A DNA stretch of 64,000 bases, taken from positions 186,001 through 250,000 of the forward strand of contig JAFXVX010000014.1 of assembly GCA_017534745.1 (NCBI GenBank), given 5' to 3'. A model generated the notes under the pieces. It searched no databases. It saw nothing but the letters and a program-made list of their open reading frames with translations, and was not told where the DNA came from. Below are positions 24,219 through 33,700 of this stretch, piece by piece; positions within the stretch are counted from its first letter, which is position 1, and each line of letters opens with the position of its first letter. Source of the stretch: Bacteroidales bacterium (lineage in GTDB: Bacteria; Bacteroidota; Bacteroidia; Bacteroidales; UBA932). The translations under genes were made by a program, and so were the position numbers.

Positions 24219-26227
24219 TGAAAAAGGTCAAAATGCTCTACGACACCGACCCGTACCTCATGCCTTTCAAAGCAGCGGTCGATGCCCGTCACGCAAGGAT
24301 CCTCGACGCCATGAAGCGCTATGCCGGCGACGGTCCTCTCCGCAACGCGGTCAACAATCACCTCTTCTACGGCCTCCACCGGACTCCCTCCGGTGACTGG
24401 GTCTTCCGCGAGTGGGCTCCGAACGCGACAAAACTCTACCTCATAGGCGAATTCAACAACTGGAAACGCACTTCCGCCTACTGCCTGAGTCCCATCGGCA
24501 GCGGCAACTGGGAGATAACCCTTCCGGAGATGTTCCTCCACCACGGCGAGCTCTACAAGCTCTACATCGAGTGGCCCGGCGGAGGAGGGGAGAGGCTGCC
24601 CGCCTACACTACGCGTGCCGTCCAGGACCCCCAGACCAAGGTCTTCTGCGCCCAGGTCTGGGACCCTGCTGAGAAATACGTCTGGAAGCACAAAGGGCCC
24701 GGCAAGCGTCCGCATCCGTTCATCTATGAGTGTCACATCGGCATGAGCGGTGAAAAAGAGACGGTTGCATCCTTCGAGGACTTCCGCAGGGACGTCCTCC
24801 CGAGGGTCAAAAAGCTCGGTTACGACACCCTCCAGATAATGGCCCTCCAGGAGCATCCTTACTACGGTTCCTTCGGCTATCAGGTCTCAAATTTCTTCGC
24901 CCTGTCCTCGCGTTTCGGCACTCCGGAGGAGTTCAAGCGCCTGGTCGATGAGGCCCACGCGGACGGTATTGCAGTCGTTATGGATATAGTCCACTCCCAC
25001 TCTGTGGACAACGAGGCTGAGGGCCTATCCCGTTTCGACGGCCGGGATGACCTCTACTTCTACCAGGGCCCCCAGGGGCACCATCCTGCCTGGGGCTCCC
25101 GGTGCTTCGACTACGGCAAGGACGAGACCCGTTATTTCCTTCTTGCCAATGTCAAATACTGGATGGAGGAATACCACGTGGACGGATTCCGCTTCGACGG
25201 GGTGACATCGATGCTCTACTGGGACCACGGCCTCGGTAAGGCTTTCGCCGGCTACGACAACTACTTCAATGAAGGCGTCGATGAGAACGCCGTCACATAT
25301 CTCGCCCTCGCCAACATTCTCATCCGTGAGATGAATCCGGACGCCTTCTCCATCGCGGAGGACGTCTCCGGCATGGCGGGCCTCGCCGCACCCTTCGAGA
25401 AGGGCGGCGTCGGTTTCGATTTCCGCATGGCGATGGGCATCGCCGACTACTGGATCAAGATTATCAAGGAGCGCTCCGACGACGACTGGAGCGTCGGCGA
25501 CATCTGGTGGCAGCTGACCAACAAGAGAGCCGACGAGAAGACCATCTCCTACGCCGAGTGCCACGACCAGGCCCTCGTAGGCGATAAGACCATCATTTTC
25601 AGGCTGATAGACAAGGAGATGTACTTTTCGATGGACACTTCGTCCGAGAATCTTCTCGTCTCCCGCGGCATAGCCCTCCACAAGATGATCCGCCTAGTGA
25701 CAGCCGCGACGGCAGGCGACGGCTATCTCAACTTCATGGGCAACGAGTTCGGACATCCCGAATGGATAGATTTCCCCAGGGAAGGAAACGGCTGGTCCTT
25801 CTCTCACGCGAGGCGCCTGTGGTCCATCGAGGATAACCCCTCCCTGCGCTACCGTTTCCTCCGCAATTTTGATGAGGCGATGATAAAATTGCTCCGTAAG
25901 GAGCACACCCTTTCGGAAAAACCCGAACTTTTGGTGCAGGATGAGGAGAAGAAAGTCTTGATTTTCAAGCGGGGAAAGTGTATCTTTGCGCTGAATTTCT
26001 CCCCGGAGGGTTCCTACGCCGACTACGGTTTCGGCGCCCCCGCCGGAGAGTGGGTGGAGGTCCTCGACTCCGACCAGCCTGAATATGACGGATTTGCACG
26101 TCTTAAAAGTGGTGAAAGCCACTTCACCGTGGACGAAAAATCCCCCAACGGCACAGGGGTTTATCCCGCCACCCTTTACCTGTACCTCCCTTCGCGGAGC
26201 GTCCAGGTTTTAAAACTTAAAAGCTAG
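24218..26227 (+). CDS. glgB: 1,4-alpha-glucan branching enzyme (GH13)
   Basis: 669 residues. Adds alpha-1,6 branches to glycogen. An N-terminal CBM48-like domain (about 55-150, FREWAPNATKLYLIGEFNNW) precedes the GH13 barrel. The catalytic nucleophile is D327 (DGFRFDGVTSM), the acid/base E381 (SIAEDVSG), and the transition-state stabiliser D450 (AECHDQ). GNEFGHPEWIDFP and the layout match the eukaryotic-like GH13_8 type common in Bacteroidetes. The start overlaps the xseB stop by 1 bp, and the next glycogen gene is 5 bp away. Confidence 0.95.
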   Translation: MKKVKMLYDTDPYLMPFKAAVDARHARILDAMKRYAGDGPLRNAVNNHLFYGLHRTPSGDWVFREWAPNATKLYLIGEFNNWKRTSAYCLSPIGSGNWEITLPEMFLHHGELYKLYIEWPGGGGERLPAYTTRAVQDPQTKVFCAQVWDPAEKYVWKHKGPGKRPHPFIYECHIGMSGEKETVASFEDFRRDVLPRVKKLGYDTLQIMALQEHPYYGSFGYQVSNFFALSSRFGTPEEFKRLVDEAHADGIAVVMDIVHSHSVDNEAEGLSRFDGRDDLYFYQGPQGHHPAWGSRCFDYGKDETRYFLLANVKYWMEEYHVDGFRFDGVTSMLYWDHGLGKAFAGYDNYFNEGVDENAVTYLALANILIREMNPDAFSIAEDVSGMAGLAAPFEKGGVGFDFRMAMGIADYWIKIIKERSDDDWSVGDIWWQLTNKRADEKTISYAECHDQALVGDKTIIFRLIDKEMYFSMDTSSENLLVSRGIALHKMIRLVTAATAGDGYLNFMGNEFGHPEWIDFPREGNGWSFSHARRLWSIEDNPSLRYRFLRNFDEAMIKLLRKEHTLSEKPELLVQDEEKKVLIFKRGKCIFALNFSPEGSYADYGFGAPAGEWVEVLDSDQPEYDGFARLKSGESHFTVDEKSPNGTGVYPATLYLYLPSRSVQVLKLKS

Positions 26228-26232
26228 GTAAT

Positions 26233-28170
26233 ATGGCATTTCTCAAATTCAACAAGTCCGAGCTGGTGAACCTAGAGTATTCGCTGAGGAGGGAGATCAT
26301 CGAAGCCAACAAGACCGGCGCCTTCTGCAACACTTCCATCGTGACCTGCAACACCAGGCGTTACCACGGCCTTCTTGCGGTGCCCATCGACGCTTTCGGC
26401 GGCTACAGTTACCTTCTCCTTTCCTCCCTTGACGAGACCCTGACCCTCATGGGCAAGAGTTTCAACCTCGGCATCCACTGCTACGGCGACATCTACGAGC
26501 CGCGCGGCCACAAATACATAGTCGATTTCGACGCGGATTCCGTGCCCTCGATCACCTATAAGATCGGCGGCATAGTCTTCCGCAAAAGCATAGTCCTCAC
26601 CCCGGACCACAACCAGGTCCTCATCAACTACGAACTCCTGCAGGCTCCGGGCCGGGTGAAGCTGGCTCTCAAGCCCTTCCTCGCCTTCCGCAGGATCCAC
26701 GACCTGACCAGTGAGAACCCTGACGTCCACACAGGCTTCCAGGCCATCCCTTCCGGCGTGACGTTCAACCTCTACCCAGGTTTCCCGGACCTCCACCTGC
26801 AGACAAGCGCTGCCTCGGTCTGGACTTCGGCCCCGTCATGGTACAAAGGCGTGACCTATTCGGACGAAATGCGCCGCGGCTTCGACTGCCGCGAGGACCT
26901 TTTCGTCCCCGGCTTCTTCGAGATGGAGCTCGCCCCGGGCGGTAGCGTCGTCTTCTCGGCCAGCGCCGACGAGGTGCAGTCGCCCCAGGGCCTCAAGAGG
27001 CGCTATGCTTCCGCCGTGGCGAAGATCGGCCCCATCACCTCCTTCCACGACCAGCTCGTGCGCAACGCCGACAGCCTTATCCGCTATTCCCACGGCCGCA
27101 AGCAGATAGTTGCCGGCTATTCCTGGCTCTACACGGGACTTCTCCGCGAGACCCTCATCGCTCTCGCCGGCCTGACCCTTTACGCCAAGGATTCCACCCA
27201 GGAGTTCGAGGAAATTCTCGATAACCTTATCGAGGATGACGAGGAAAGGCTTTACCACAGGACTACCCAGGTCGAGGCCCCGCTCTACCTCGCCGTGACC
27301 CTCCAGCAGTACAACGCCTACACAGGCCGCGAGCGTCACACCTGGCAGAAATACGGCCCCGTCCTCAAGGGTATCATCGAAAGCTATGCCCCCGGCGTCC
27401 GCAAGGAAGTTGCGATGCAGCCAAACGGCCTCCTCTGGGCCCAGATGGACGGCGTCGCCCTTTCCTGGATGAACTGCTATATAAACGGCCATCCCGTGAC
27501 CGAAAGGGCCGGGTATCAGGTCGAGACCAATGCGATGTGGTACAACGCCGTCGCCTTCGCCCTCGACCAGGAGGCGAAGTACGGTCCGAAGGAGAGCGAT
27601 TTCATCCGCCGCTGGACTCCGGTCAAGGAGAACATACTCCGCAATTTCCAGCCCACGTTCTGGAATCCGTCGGCCCGTTTCCTTGCCGACTACGTCGATA
27701 ACGAGTGCCAGCACATGGAGCTCCGCCCGAACCAGCTCTGGGCCATCTCAATGGACTTCTGCCCCGTCGATGACGAGGTAGTGAGTTCCGTCATGAGGCT
27801 GGTGGCCAACGAACTGGAGACTTCGCGCGGCATCCGTTCCCTCTCCCCGAGGGATGTTAATTACAAGGGCGTCTATGAAGGTTCCCAGATCGACCGCGAC
27901 CTTGCTTACCACAACGGCTGCGCCTTCCCTTACCTTCTGGCCCAGTACTGCTACGTCAATTTCAGGATGATGGGCTCTGCCTTCATCAAGAAGGCCGAGT
28001 GGCTGACCGAGGGCTTCTACGAGGACCTCTCGAAGCACGGCGTCGGCGCCTTCTCCGAGCTCTACGACGGCGATCCGCCCCACGAGCCCCACGGTGCCAT
28101 CTCCTCGGCTCTCGCGACTGCGGCCCTTCTCAACGTCGATTTTCTCATTAAAAAATACAGGGAGGAATAG
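26233..28170 (+). CDS. Glycogen debranching enzyme (amylo-alpha-1,6-glucosidase type)
   Basis: 645 residues. The N-terminal GDE domain (about 1-230) contains the signature NTRRYHGLLAVP. The C-terminal (alpha/alpha)6 domain (about 270-645) contains LLWAQMDG and YQVETNAMWYNA. Expected to release alpha-1,6-linked glucose or to trim glycogen branches. In the segment that reads WGRDT in the family members I recall, this protein has LLRET, so the usual Asp is a Glu; I recall a similar change in Bacteroides homologues, but could not check it. Tightly packed between glgB and a GT4 gene (5 bp and 2 bp). Confidence 0.88.
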   Translation: MAFLKFNKSELVNLEYSLRREIIEANKTGAFCNTSIVTCNTRRYHGLLAVPIDAFGGYSYLLLSSLDETLTLMGKSFNLGIHCYGDIYEPRGHKYIVDFDADSVPSITYKIGGIVFRKSIVLTPDHNQVLINYELLQAPGRVKLALKPFLAFRRIHDLTSENPDVHTGFQAIPSGVTFNLYPGFPDLHLQTSAASVWTSAPSWYKGVTYSDEMRRGFDCREDLFVPGFFEMELAPGGSVVFSASADEVQSPQGLKRRYASAVAKIGPITSFHDQLVRNADSLIRYSHGRKQIVAGYSWLYTGLLRETLIALAGLTLYAKDSTQEFEEILDNLIEDDEERLYHRTTQVEAPLYLAVTLQQYNAYTGRERHTWQKYGPVLKGIIESYAPGVRKEVAMQPNGLLWAQMDGVALSWMNCYINGHPVTERAGYQVETNAMWYNAVAFALDQEAKYGPKESDFIRRWTPVKENILRNFQPTFWNPSARFLADYVDNECQHMELRPNQLWAISMDFCPVDDEVVSSVMRLVANELETSRGIRSLSPRDVNYKGVYEGSQIDRDLAYHNGCAFPYLLAQYCYVNFRMMGSAFIKKAEWLTEGFYEDLSKHGVGAFSELYDGDPPHEPHGAISSALATAALLNVDFLIKKYREE

Positions 28171-28172
28171 AT

Positions 28173-29462
28173 ATGAGGGTACTAATGTTCGGTTGGGAGT
28201 TCCCGCCCCACATCGCCGGAGGCCTCGGCACCGCATGCTACGGCATTGTCAAAGGCCTTGCCTACAACGGCGTCGAGACCATCTTCGTGATGCCTTCCGC
28301 TTCCGGAGATGAGGACGGGTCTGTCGCAAAGATCATCAACGCCAGCGACGTCGCGGTTGACACCGTCTCCGAGACGGTCGACGACTTCCTCGACAAGGTC
28401 CGTTTCGTCCACATCGGATCCAACATGATTCCCTATGCGGATCCGGAGGAGTTCAGCTCCATCGTCGAGGACGAGCGCAAGCGCCAGGTCAAGGACTTCC
28501 GCATCAGCTATGGCCAGAAGTACAAATTCTCCGGCAAGTACGGCTCGAACCTCTTGGAGGAGGTCGCCCGCTACGCGATGGTCGGAGGTACGATAGCCCT
28601 CCAGCACAAGGATGAGTTCGACGTCATCCACGCCCACGACTGGCTGACCTATTACGCCGGCATCGCAGCCCATGAGCTGACAGGCAAGCCCCTCGTGGTC
28701 CACGTCCACGCGACTTCCTTCGACCGCGGCAGCGCCGACAACATCGACACCCGCGTCTTCGATATCGAAAAGCGGGGCATGGCCGCCGCCGACAAAGTCG
28801 TCGCGGTCAGCGACCTCACACGTAACATCTGCATCAACAAATACGGTGTTCCCCCCGAGAAAGTAGTGACGGTCCACAACGCCGTCGATTTCTCCGGCAG
28901 GGAGAACCTTGTGGTCGAGAGGGGAGTGAAGGAGAAAGTCGTGACCTTCCTCGGTCGCATCACCTTCCAGAAGGGCCCCGAGTACTTCATCGAAGCCGCC
29001 GCCAAGGTCCTCAAGAGGACCAAGAACGTCCGCTTCGTGATGGCCGGCAGCGGAGACATGATGAACAGGGCCATCCGCCAGGTCGCCCGCCTCGGTATCT
29101 CCGACAGGTTCCACTTCACCGGTTTCCTCCGCGGAGTCGATGTCCAGAAGATGTTCGCCCTCTCGGACGTTTACATCATGCCTTCCGTCAGCGAGCCTTT
29201 CGGCATTTCGCCGCTGGAGGCCATGAGGACCGGCGTTCCCTCCATCATCTCGCACCAGAGCGGTGCGGCCGAGGTGCTCAAATACGCCTTCAAGGTGGAC
29301 TTCTGGGATGTCGATGCCATGGCAAACGACATCTACGCCCTTCTCAACTACCCGGCCCTCGCCTCTTTCGCGGCGAAGGAAGGCTACGACGAGGTCAATG
29401 ACCTCAAGTGGAACGGCGCCACCGCCAAACTCAAAAAAGTCTATGAATCAGTAATCGGATAA
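28173..29462 (+). CDS. GT4-family glycosyltransferase of the glycogen cluster
   Basis: 429 residues, starting MRVLMFGWEFPPHIAGGLGT; the WEFPP and GGLGT motifs are typical of glycogen/starch synthase-like GT4 enzymes. The N-terminal Rossmann half contains HAHDWLTYYAG. The C-terminal nucleotide-sugar half contains FLGRITFQKGPEYFIEAA and the E-x7-E motif SEPFGISPLEAM. It probably elongates or initiates an alpha-glucan from UDP- or ADP-glucose (inference from context). The spacing to its neighbours is 2 bp and 4 bp. Confidence 0.88.
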   Translation: MRVLMFGWEFPPHIAGGLGTACYGIVKGLAYNGVETIFVMPSASGDEDGSVAKIINASDVAVDTVSETVDDFLDKVRFVHIGSNMIPYADPEEFSSIVEDERKRQVKDFRISYGQKYKFSGKYGSNLLEEVARYAMVGGTIALQHKDEFDVIHAHDWLTYYAGIAAHELTGKPLVVHVHATSFDRGSADNIDTRVFDIEKRGMAAADKVVAVSDLTRNICINKYGVPPEKVVTVHNAVDFSGRENLVVERGVKEKVVTFLGRITFQKGPEYFIEAAAKVLKRTKNVRFVMAGSGDMMNRAIRQVARLGISDRFHFTGFLRGVDVQKMFALSDVYIMPSVSEPFGISPLEAMRTGVPSIISHQSGAAEVLKYAFKVDFWDVDAMANDIYALLNYPALASFAAKEGYDEVNDLKWNGATAKLKKVYESVIG

Positions 29463-29466
29463 TGTT

Positions 29467-30717
29467 ATGAAAAAGAGTATCTGCCTGTATTTCCAGGTCC
29501 ACCAGCCGACCCGCCTTCGTCAGTACCGCTTCTTCGACATAGGGAAGGATTCCCACTATTACGACGACTTTGCGAACAGGAGCATCCTGCGCCGCATCGC
29601 TTCGAAGTGCTATCTTCCCATGAATCAGCTTCTTCTCTCCCAGATAGAGAAGAGCGGCGGCAAGTTCAAGGTGGCATTCTCCATCTCGGGCTCCGCGATG
29701 GACCAGTTCGAGCGCTATGCTCCGGACGTGGTGGACAGCTTCCGCGCCCTTGCCGCGACGGGCTGCGTCGAGTTCCTCGCCGAGACCTACTACCACTCGC
29801 TGGCGTCGCTCGCATCTCCCTCCGAGTTCGAGCACCAGGTGCTCAAGCACAAGGCTGCTGTCGAGAGGCTCTTCGGGGTCACTCCCAAGACATTCCGCAA
29901 CACTGAGCTCATCTATTCCAACGACATAGGGAAGGCCGTCAGTAAGCTCGGCTTCAAGACTATGCTTACCGAGGGCGCCCGTCACATTATGGGCTGGAGG
30001 AGCCCCAATTTCATCTACAACGGCGAGACCGCCCGTTCGATGAAGCTTCTGCTCCGCAACGCCCCTCTTTCCGACGACATCGCCTTCCGTTTCTCCAACC
30101 GCAGCTGGGAAGGCTGGCCCCTTACCGCCGACAAGTACCTCGGCTGGATCAAGGAAGGCCTGAAGGACGACGACATCCTCAACCTTTTCATGGACTACGA
30201 GACCTTCGGCGAGCACCAGAGCGCCGACAGCGGCATTTTCGACTTCATGGAGGCTCTCCCCGGGACCGTCATTTCCGACGGGACCTTCGAGTTCGTGACC
30301 CCTTCAGAGGCCGCCTCAAAGCACAAGAGCGTCTCTTCGCTCGACGTGCCGGACGCCATCTCCTGGGCCGATGAGGAGAGGGACCTTTCCGCCTGGCTCG
30401 GCAACGAGCTCCAGCAGGAGGCCTACAACAAAGTGTACGCAATGACCGAGAAGCTCTCCATCGTCAACGACGAGGAGCTCTGGGCCGATTTCGGCCACCT
30501 CCAGGAGAGCGACCACTTTTACTACATGTGCACCAAGTTCTTCTCCGACGGCGAAGTCCACAAATATTTCAACCCGTATGACACGCCTTATGAAGCATTC
30601 ATCAACTATATGAATGTCCTGTCCGATTTCCAGATCCGCCTCGACGAGAAGAGGGCGGCCCTCGATGTCAAGGAGCAGGTGGTCAAGGAGCAGAAGGCTG
30701 TAAAGAAGAAAAAATAA
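29467..30717 (+). CDS. GH57-family alpha-amylase/4-alpha-glucanotransferase
   Basis: 416 residues. It starts with the GH57 signature ICLYFQVHQPTRL. The probable nucleophile is E147 in TFRNTELIY, and the acid/base candidate is D243 in FMDYETFGEHQ. It acts on alpha-1,4-glucans in the cytoplasm (no signal peptide). The C-terminal about 60 residues are helical and Lys-rich (KEQKAVKKKK). It abuts the synthase-phosphorylase fusion gene with no gap. Confidence 0.9.
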   Translation: MKKSICLYFQVHQPTRLRQYRFFDIGKDSHYYDDFANRSILRRIASKCYLPMNQLLLSQIEKSGGKFKVAFSISGSAMDQFERYAPDVVDSFRALAATGCVEFLAETYYHSLASLASPSEFEHQVLKHKAAVERLFGVTPKTFRNTELIYSNDIGKAVSKLGFKTMLTEGARHIMGWRSPNFIYNGETARSMKLLLRNAPLSDDIAFRFSNRSWEGWPLTADKYLGWIKEGLKDDDILNLFMDYETFGEHQSADSGIFDFMEALPGTVISDGTFEFVTPSEAASKHKSVSSLDVPDAISWADEERDLSAWLGNELQQEAYNKVYAMTEKLSIVNDEELWADFGHLQESDHFYYMCTKFFSDGEVHKYFNPYDTPYEAFINYMNVLSDFQIRLDEKRAALDVKEQVVKEQKAVKKKK

Positions 30718-33700
30718 ATGACAGAACACCTCGAAAAGCCGGACTACCTGTTTGAGGTAAGCTGGGAAGTTTGCAACAAGGTAGGCGGCATCTACACCGT
30801 TATCGCGACTAAGTCGCTCCATCTCAAGTCCTCTCTTGGACGTCACCACATACTCGTAGGCCCGGATGTCTGGATGCATTCCGCTTCCAATCCGGATTTC
30901 CTGGAAGATCCCAACATGTACCGCTCCTGGAAGATGGAGGCGGCGAAGGCCGGCCTCCGCGTCCGGATCGGCCGTTGGAACGTCCCCGGTAAGCCTACCG
31001 CTATCCTGGTGGATTTCAAACAGTTCCTTACTTCCCAGGATGAAATATTGACCCGCTTCTGGAAGCTCTACGGAGTGGATTCCATAAGCGGCAACTGGGA
31101 CTACAAAGAGGCTGCCCTGTTCGGCTACGCCGCGGGCAAGGTCATCGAGAGTTTCCACAAGCATAACATAGAGCCTACCGAAAAGGTCGTCGCCCAGTTC
31201 CACGAGTGGCAGACCGGCGCCGGCCTTCTCTATATCAAGGCCACTGGAGTCCCCGTCGCGACGGTATTTACGACCCACGCGACCGTCGTCGGCCGCTGCC
31301 TCGCCGGCAACAACGTGCCCCTCTATCGCGGAATGGAGACCTACGACGGCGACGAGATGGCTTCCCGCTTCGGCGTCGTGGCCCGTCATTCCCTCGAAAA
31401 GAAGTCCGCCCAGAATGCGGACGTCTTCACGACGGTGAGCGACATCACGGCAAAGGAGTGCGCACGTTTCCTCGGCCGTTCCGTGGACATCGTGACTCCC
31501 AACGGCTTCGAGAACAGTTTTACCCCGTCTTCAGACGAGGATTACGAGGCGAAGCACTCGCTTTCGCGCAAGCGCCTCGTGGCCGTCGCCTCCGCGATGT
31601 GCTGCGGCGAGGTGGCTTCCGATTCCATTTTCATCGGTATCGGCGGACGTTACGAGTACCACAACAAGGGTATCGACGTCTTCCTCGACGCCCTCGCCCG
31701 TCTGCGTGATTCCGGCTACGAGGGCAGGAGCATCCACGCCTTCATCATGATCCCTTCCGGCCACAACGGCCCGGACCGCGACCTTGTCGCCCGCCTTGCC
31801 GGCGGCGGAGAAGGGACCTCCAGGACTCAGGTGTCCCACTACCTGCAGAACCCTGATTATGATGCCGTTACCGGTCGTCTCCGCGCCCTCGGGCTGGACA
31901 ACGGAGCCGGCTCCAAGATCAACGTCTATTTCATCCCTTCATACCTCAACGGTGACGACGGCATCTTCAACATGCCGTATTACGACATCCTCTGCGGTCT
32001 GGACCTGGCCCTGTTCCCGTCCTACTACGAGCCGTGGGGATACACTCCTCTGGAGGCCCTCGCATTCAGAATCCCGACCCTTACGACGACCCTCGCCGGC
32101 TTCGGTCTCTGGGTCCGCGACCGTTACAAGGGCGATCACCCCGGCATCACCGTCCTCGAAAGGGACGAGGACAACTACGACGAAGTCGTGAGCGGCGTGT
32201 CCGACCGTATCAGGGAGATAGCCTCCCTCGATTCGGACAAGCGGAAGGTTTACAGGGCCAACGCCCTCGACGTCGCCTCCATCGCCCTGTGGGACAATCA
32301 GATAATCTATTACAAGAGAGCCTATTCCCTCGCCCTGTCGAAGATCGCTCTCCTTCTCAAATCATACACCAAAGAAAACAACGCGACAATGCAATACAAC
32401 AAACCCGACGTCAACACCCCCGCCTGGAAATCCGTCATCGTGACAAGGCACCTTCCGGAAAAGCTTGCCCGTCTCGAAAAACTTTCCCGCAATCTGTGGT
32501 GGTGCTGGAACGAAAGCGCCAAGGATCTCTTCCGCTATGTGGATCCCAAGGTATGGCACGCCTCGTGCCACAACCCTCTCGCGGTGCTCGACACCGTGAG
32601 CCTCAAGCGCTTCAACGCCCTCTCTGAGGACGAGGTGTTCCTCGGCAAGATGAAGGCTGTCCTGGATGAGTTTGACGCCTATATGGCCGCAAAAGCCGAG
32701 CGGACGGATCCGTCCGTCGCCTATTTCTGTATGGAATACGGCCTTGACACATCGCTGAAGATTTACTCCGGCGGTCTCGGCATCCTCGCCGGCGACTACC
32801 TCAAGGAGACTTCCGACATGAATGTCAACCTGGTTGCCGTCGGTTTCCTTTACCGCTACGGCTACTTCACCCAGGTCCTTTCCGGCCAGGGCTACCAGGT
32901 CTCGAAATACGACGCCCAGGACTTCACCAAGATTCCTGCGACTCCCGTCATCGACGAGGAAGGCAACTGGAAGACTGTAGCCGTTCCGTTCCCCGGACGT
33001 AACCTCACCGCGAGGATATGGAAGGTCGAGGTCGGCCGTACTGACCTCTACCTTCTCGACACCGACTACGAGGCCAACACTCCCGAGGACCGTGAGGTGA
33101 CCTGGCACCTCTACGGCGGCAACTGGGAGAACCGCCTCAAGCAGGAACTCCTCCTCGGTATCGGCGGCATCAGGGCCCTCCGTGCCCTCGGCCTCAATCC
33201 TACCGTCTATCACTGCAACGAGGGCCACGCCGCATTCATCGGCATCGAGCGCCTCCGCGAGTACATCGAGCACGACAACCTCGACTTCCCTGAAGCCCTC
33301 GAGGTCGTGCGCGCCTCCTCGCTGTTTACGACCCACACTCCGGTCCCGGCCGGCCACGACGCCTTCGACGAGAGCCTCCTCCGCAAGTACATCGGTCACT
33401 ATCCCCAGCGCCTCAAGATCGACTGGGAGACCATGATGTCCCTCGGCAAGGACAACCCGCAGGACATCGGCGAGAAATTCTCCATGTCAAACCTCGCGGC
33501 CAACATTTCGCAGAATGTCAACGGCGTGTCCATGCTCCACGGCAAGGTCAGCCGCGACATCTTCGCCCACATGTACCCCGGATACCTTCCGGAGGAGCTC
33601 TATGTGAGCTACGTGACCAACGGTGTCCATTACCCGACCTGGACGGCTCCCGAGTGGAAGCCCGTCCACGAGAGGGTGTTCGGTCCCGAATTCAAGACGC

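Noticed and set aside
28182..29255. Reverse-strand open frame (357 codons) opposite the GT4 gene
   Set aside because: Antisense shadow with biased Asp/Glu/His content and no recognisable domain.
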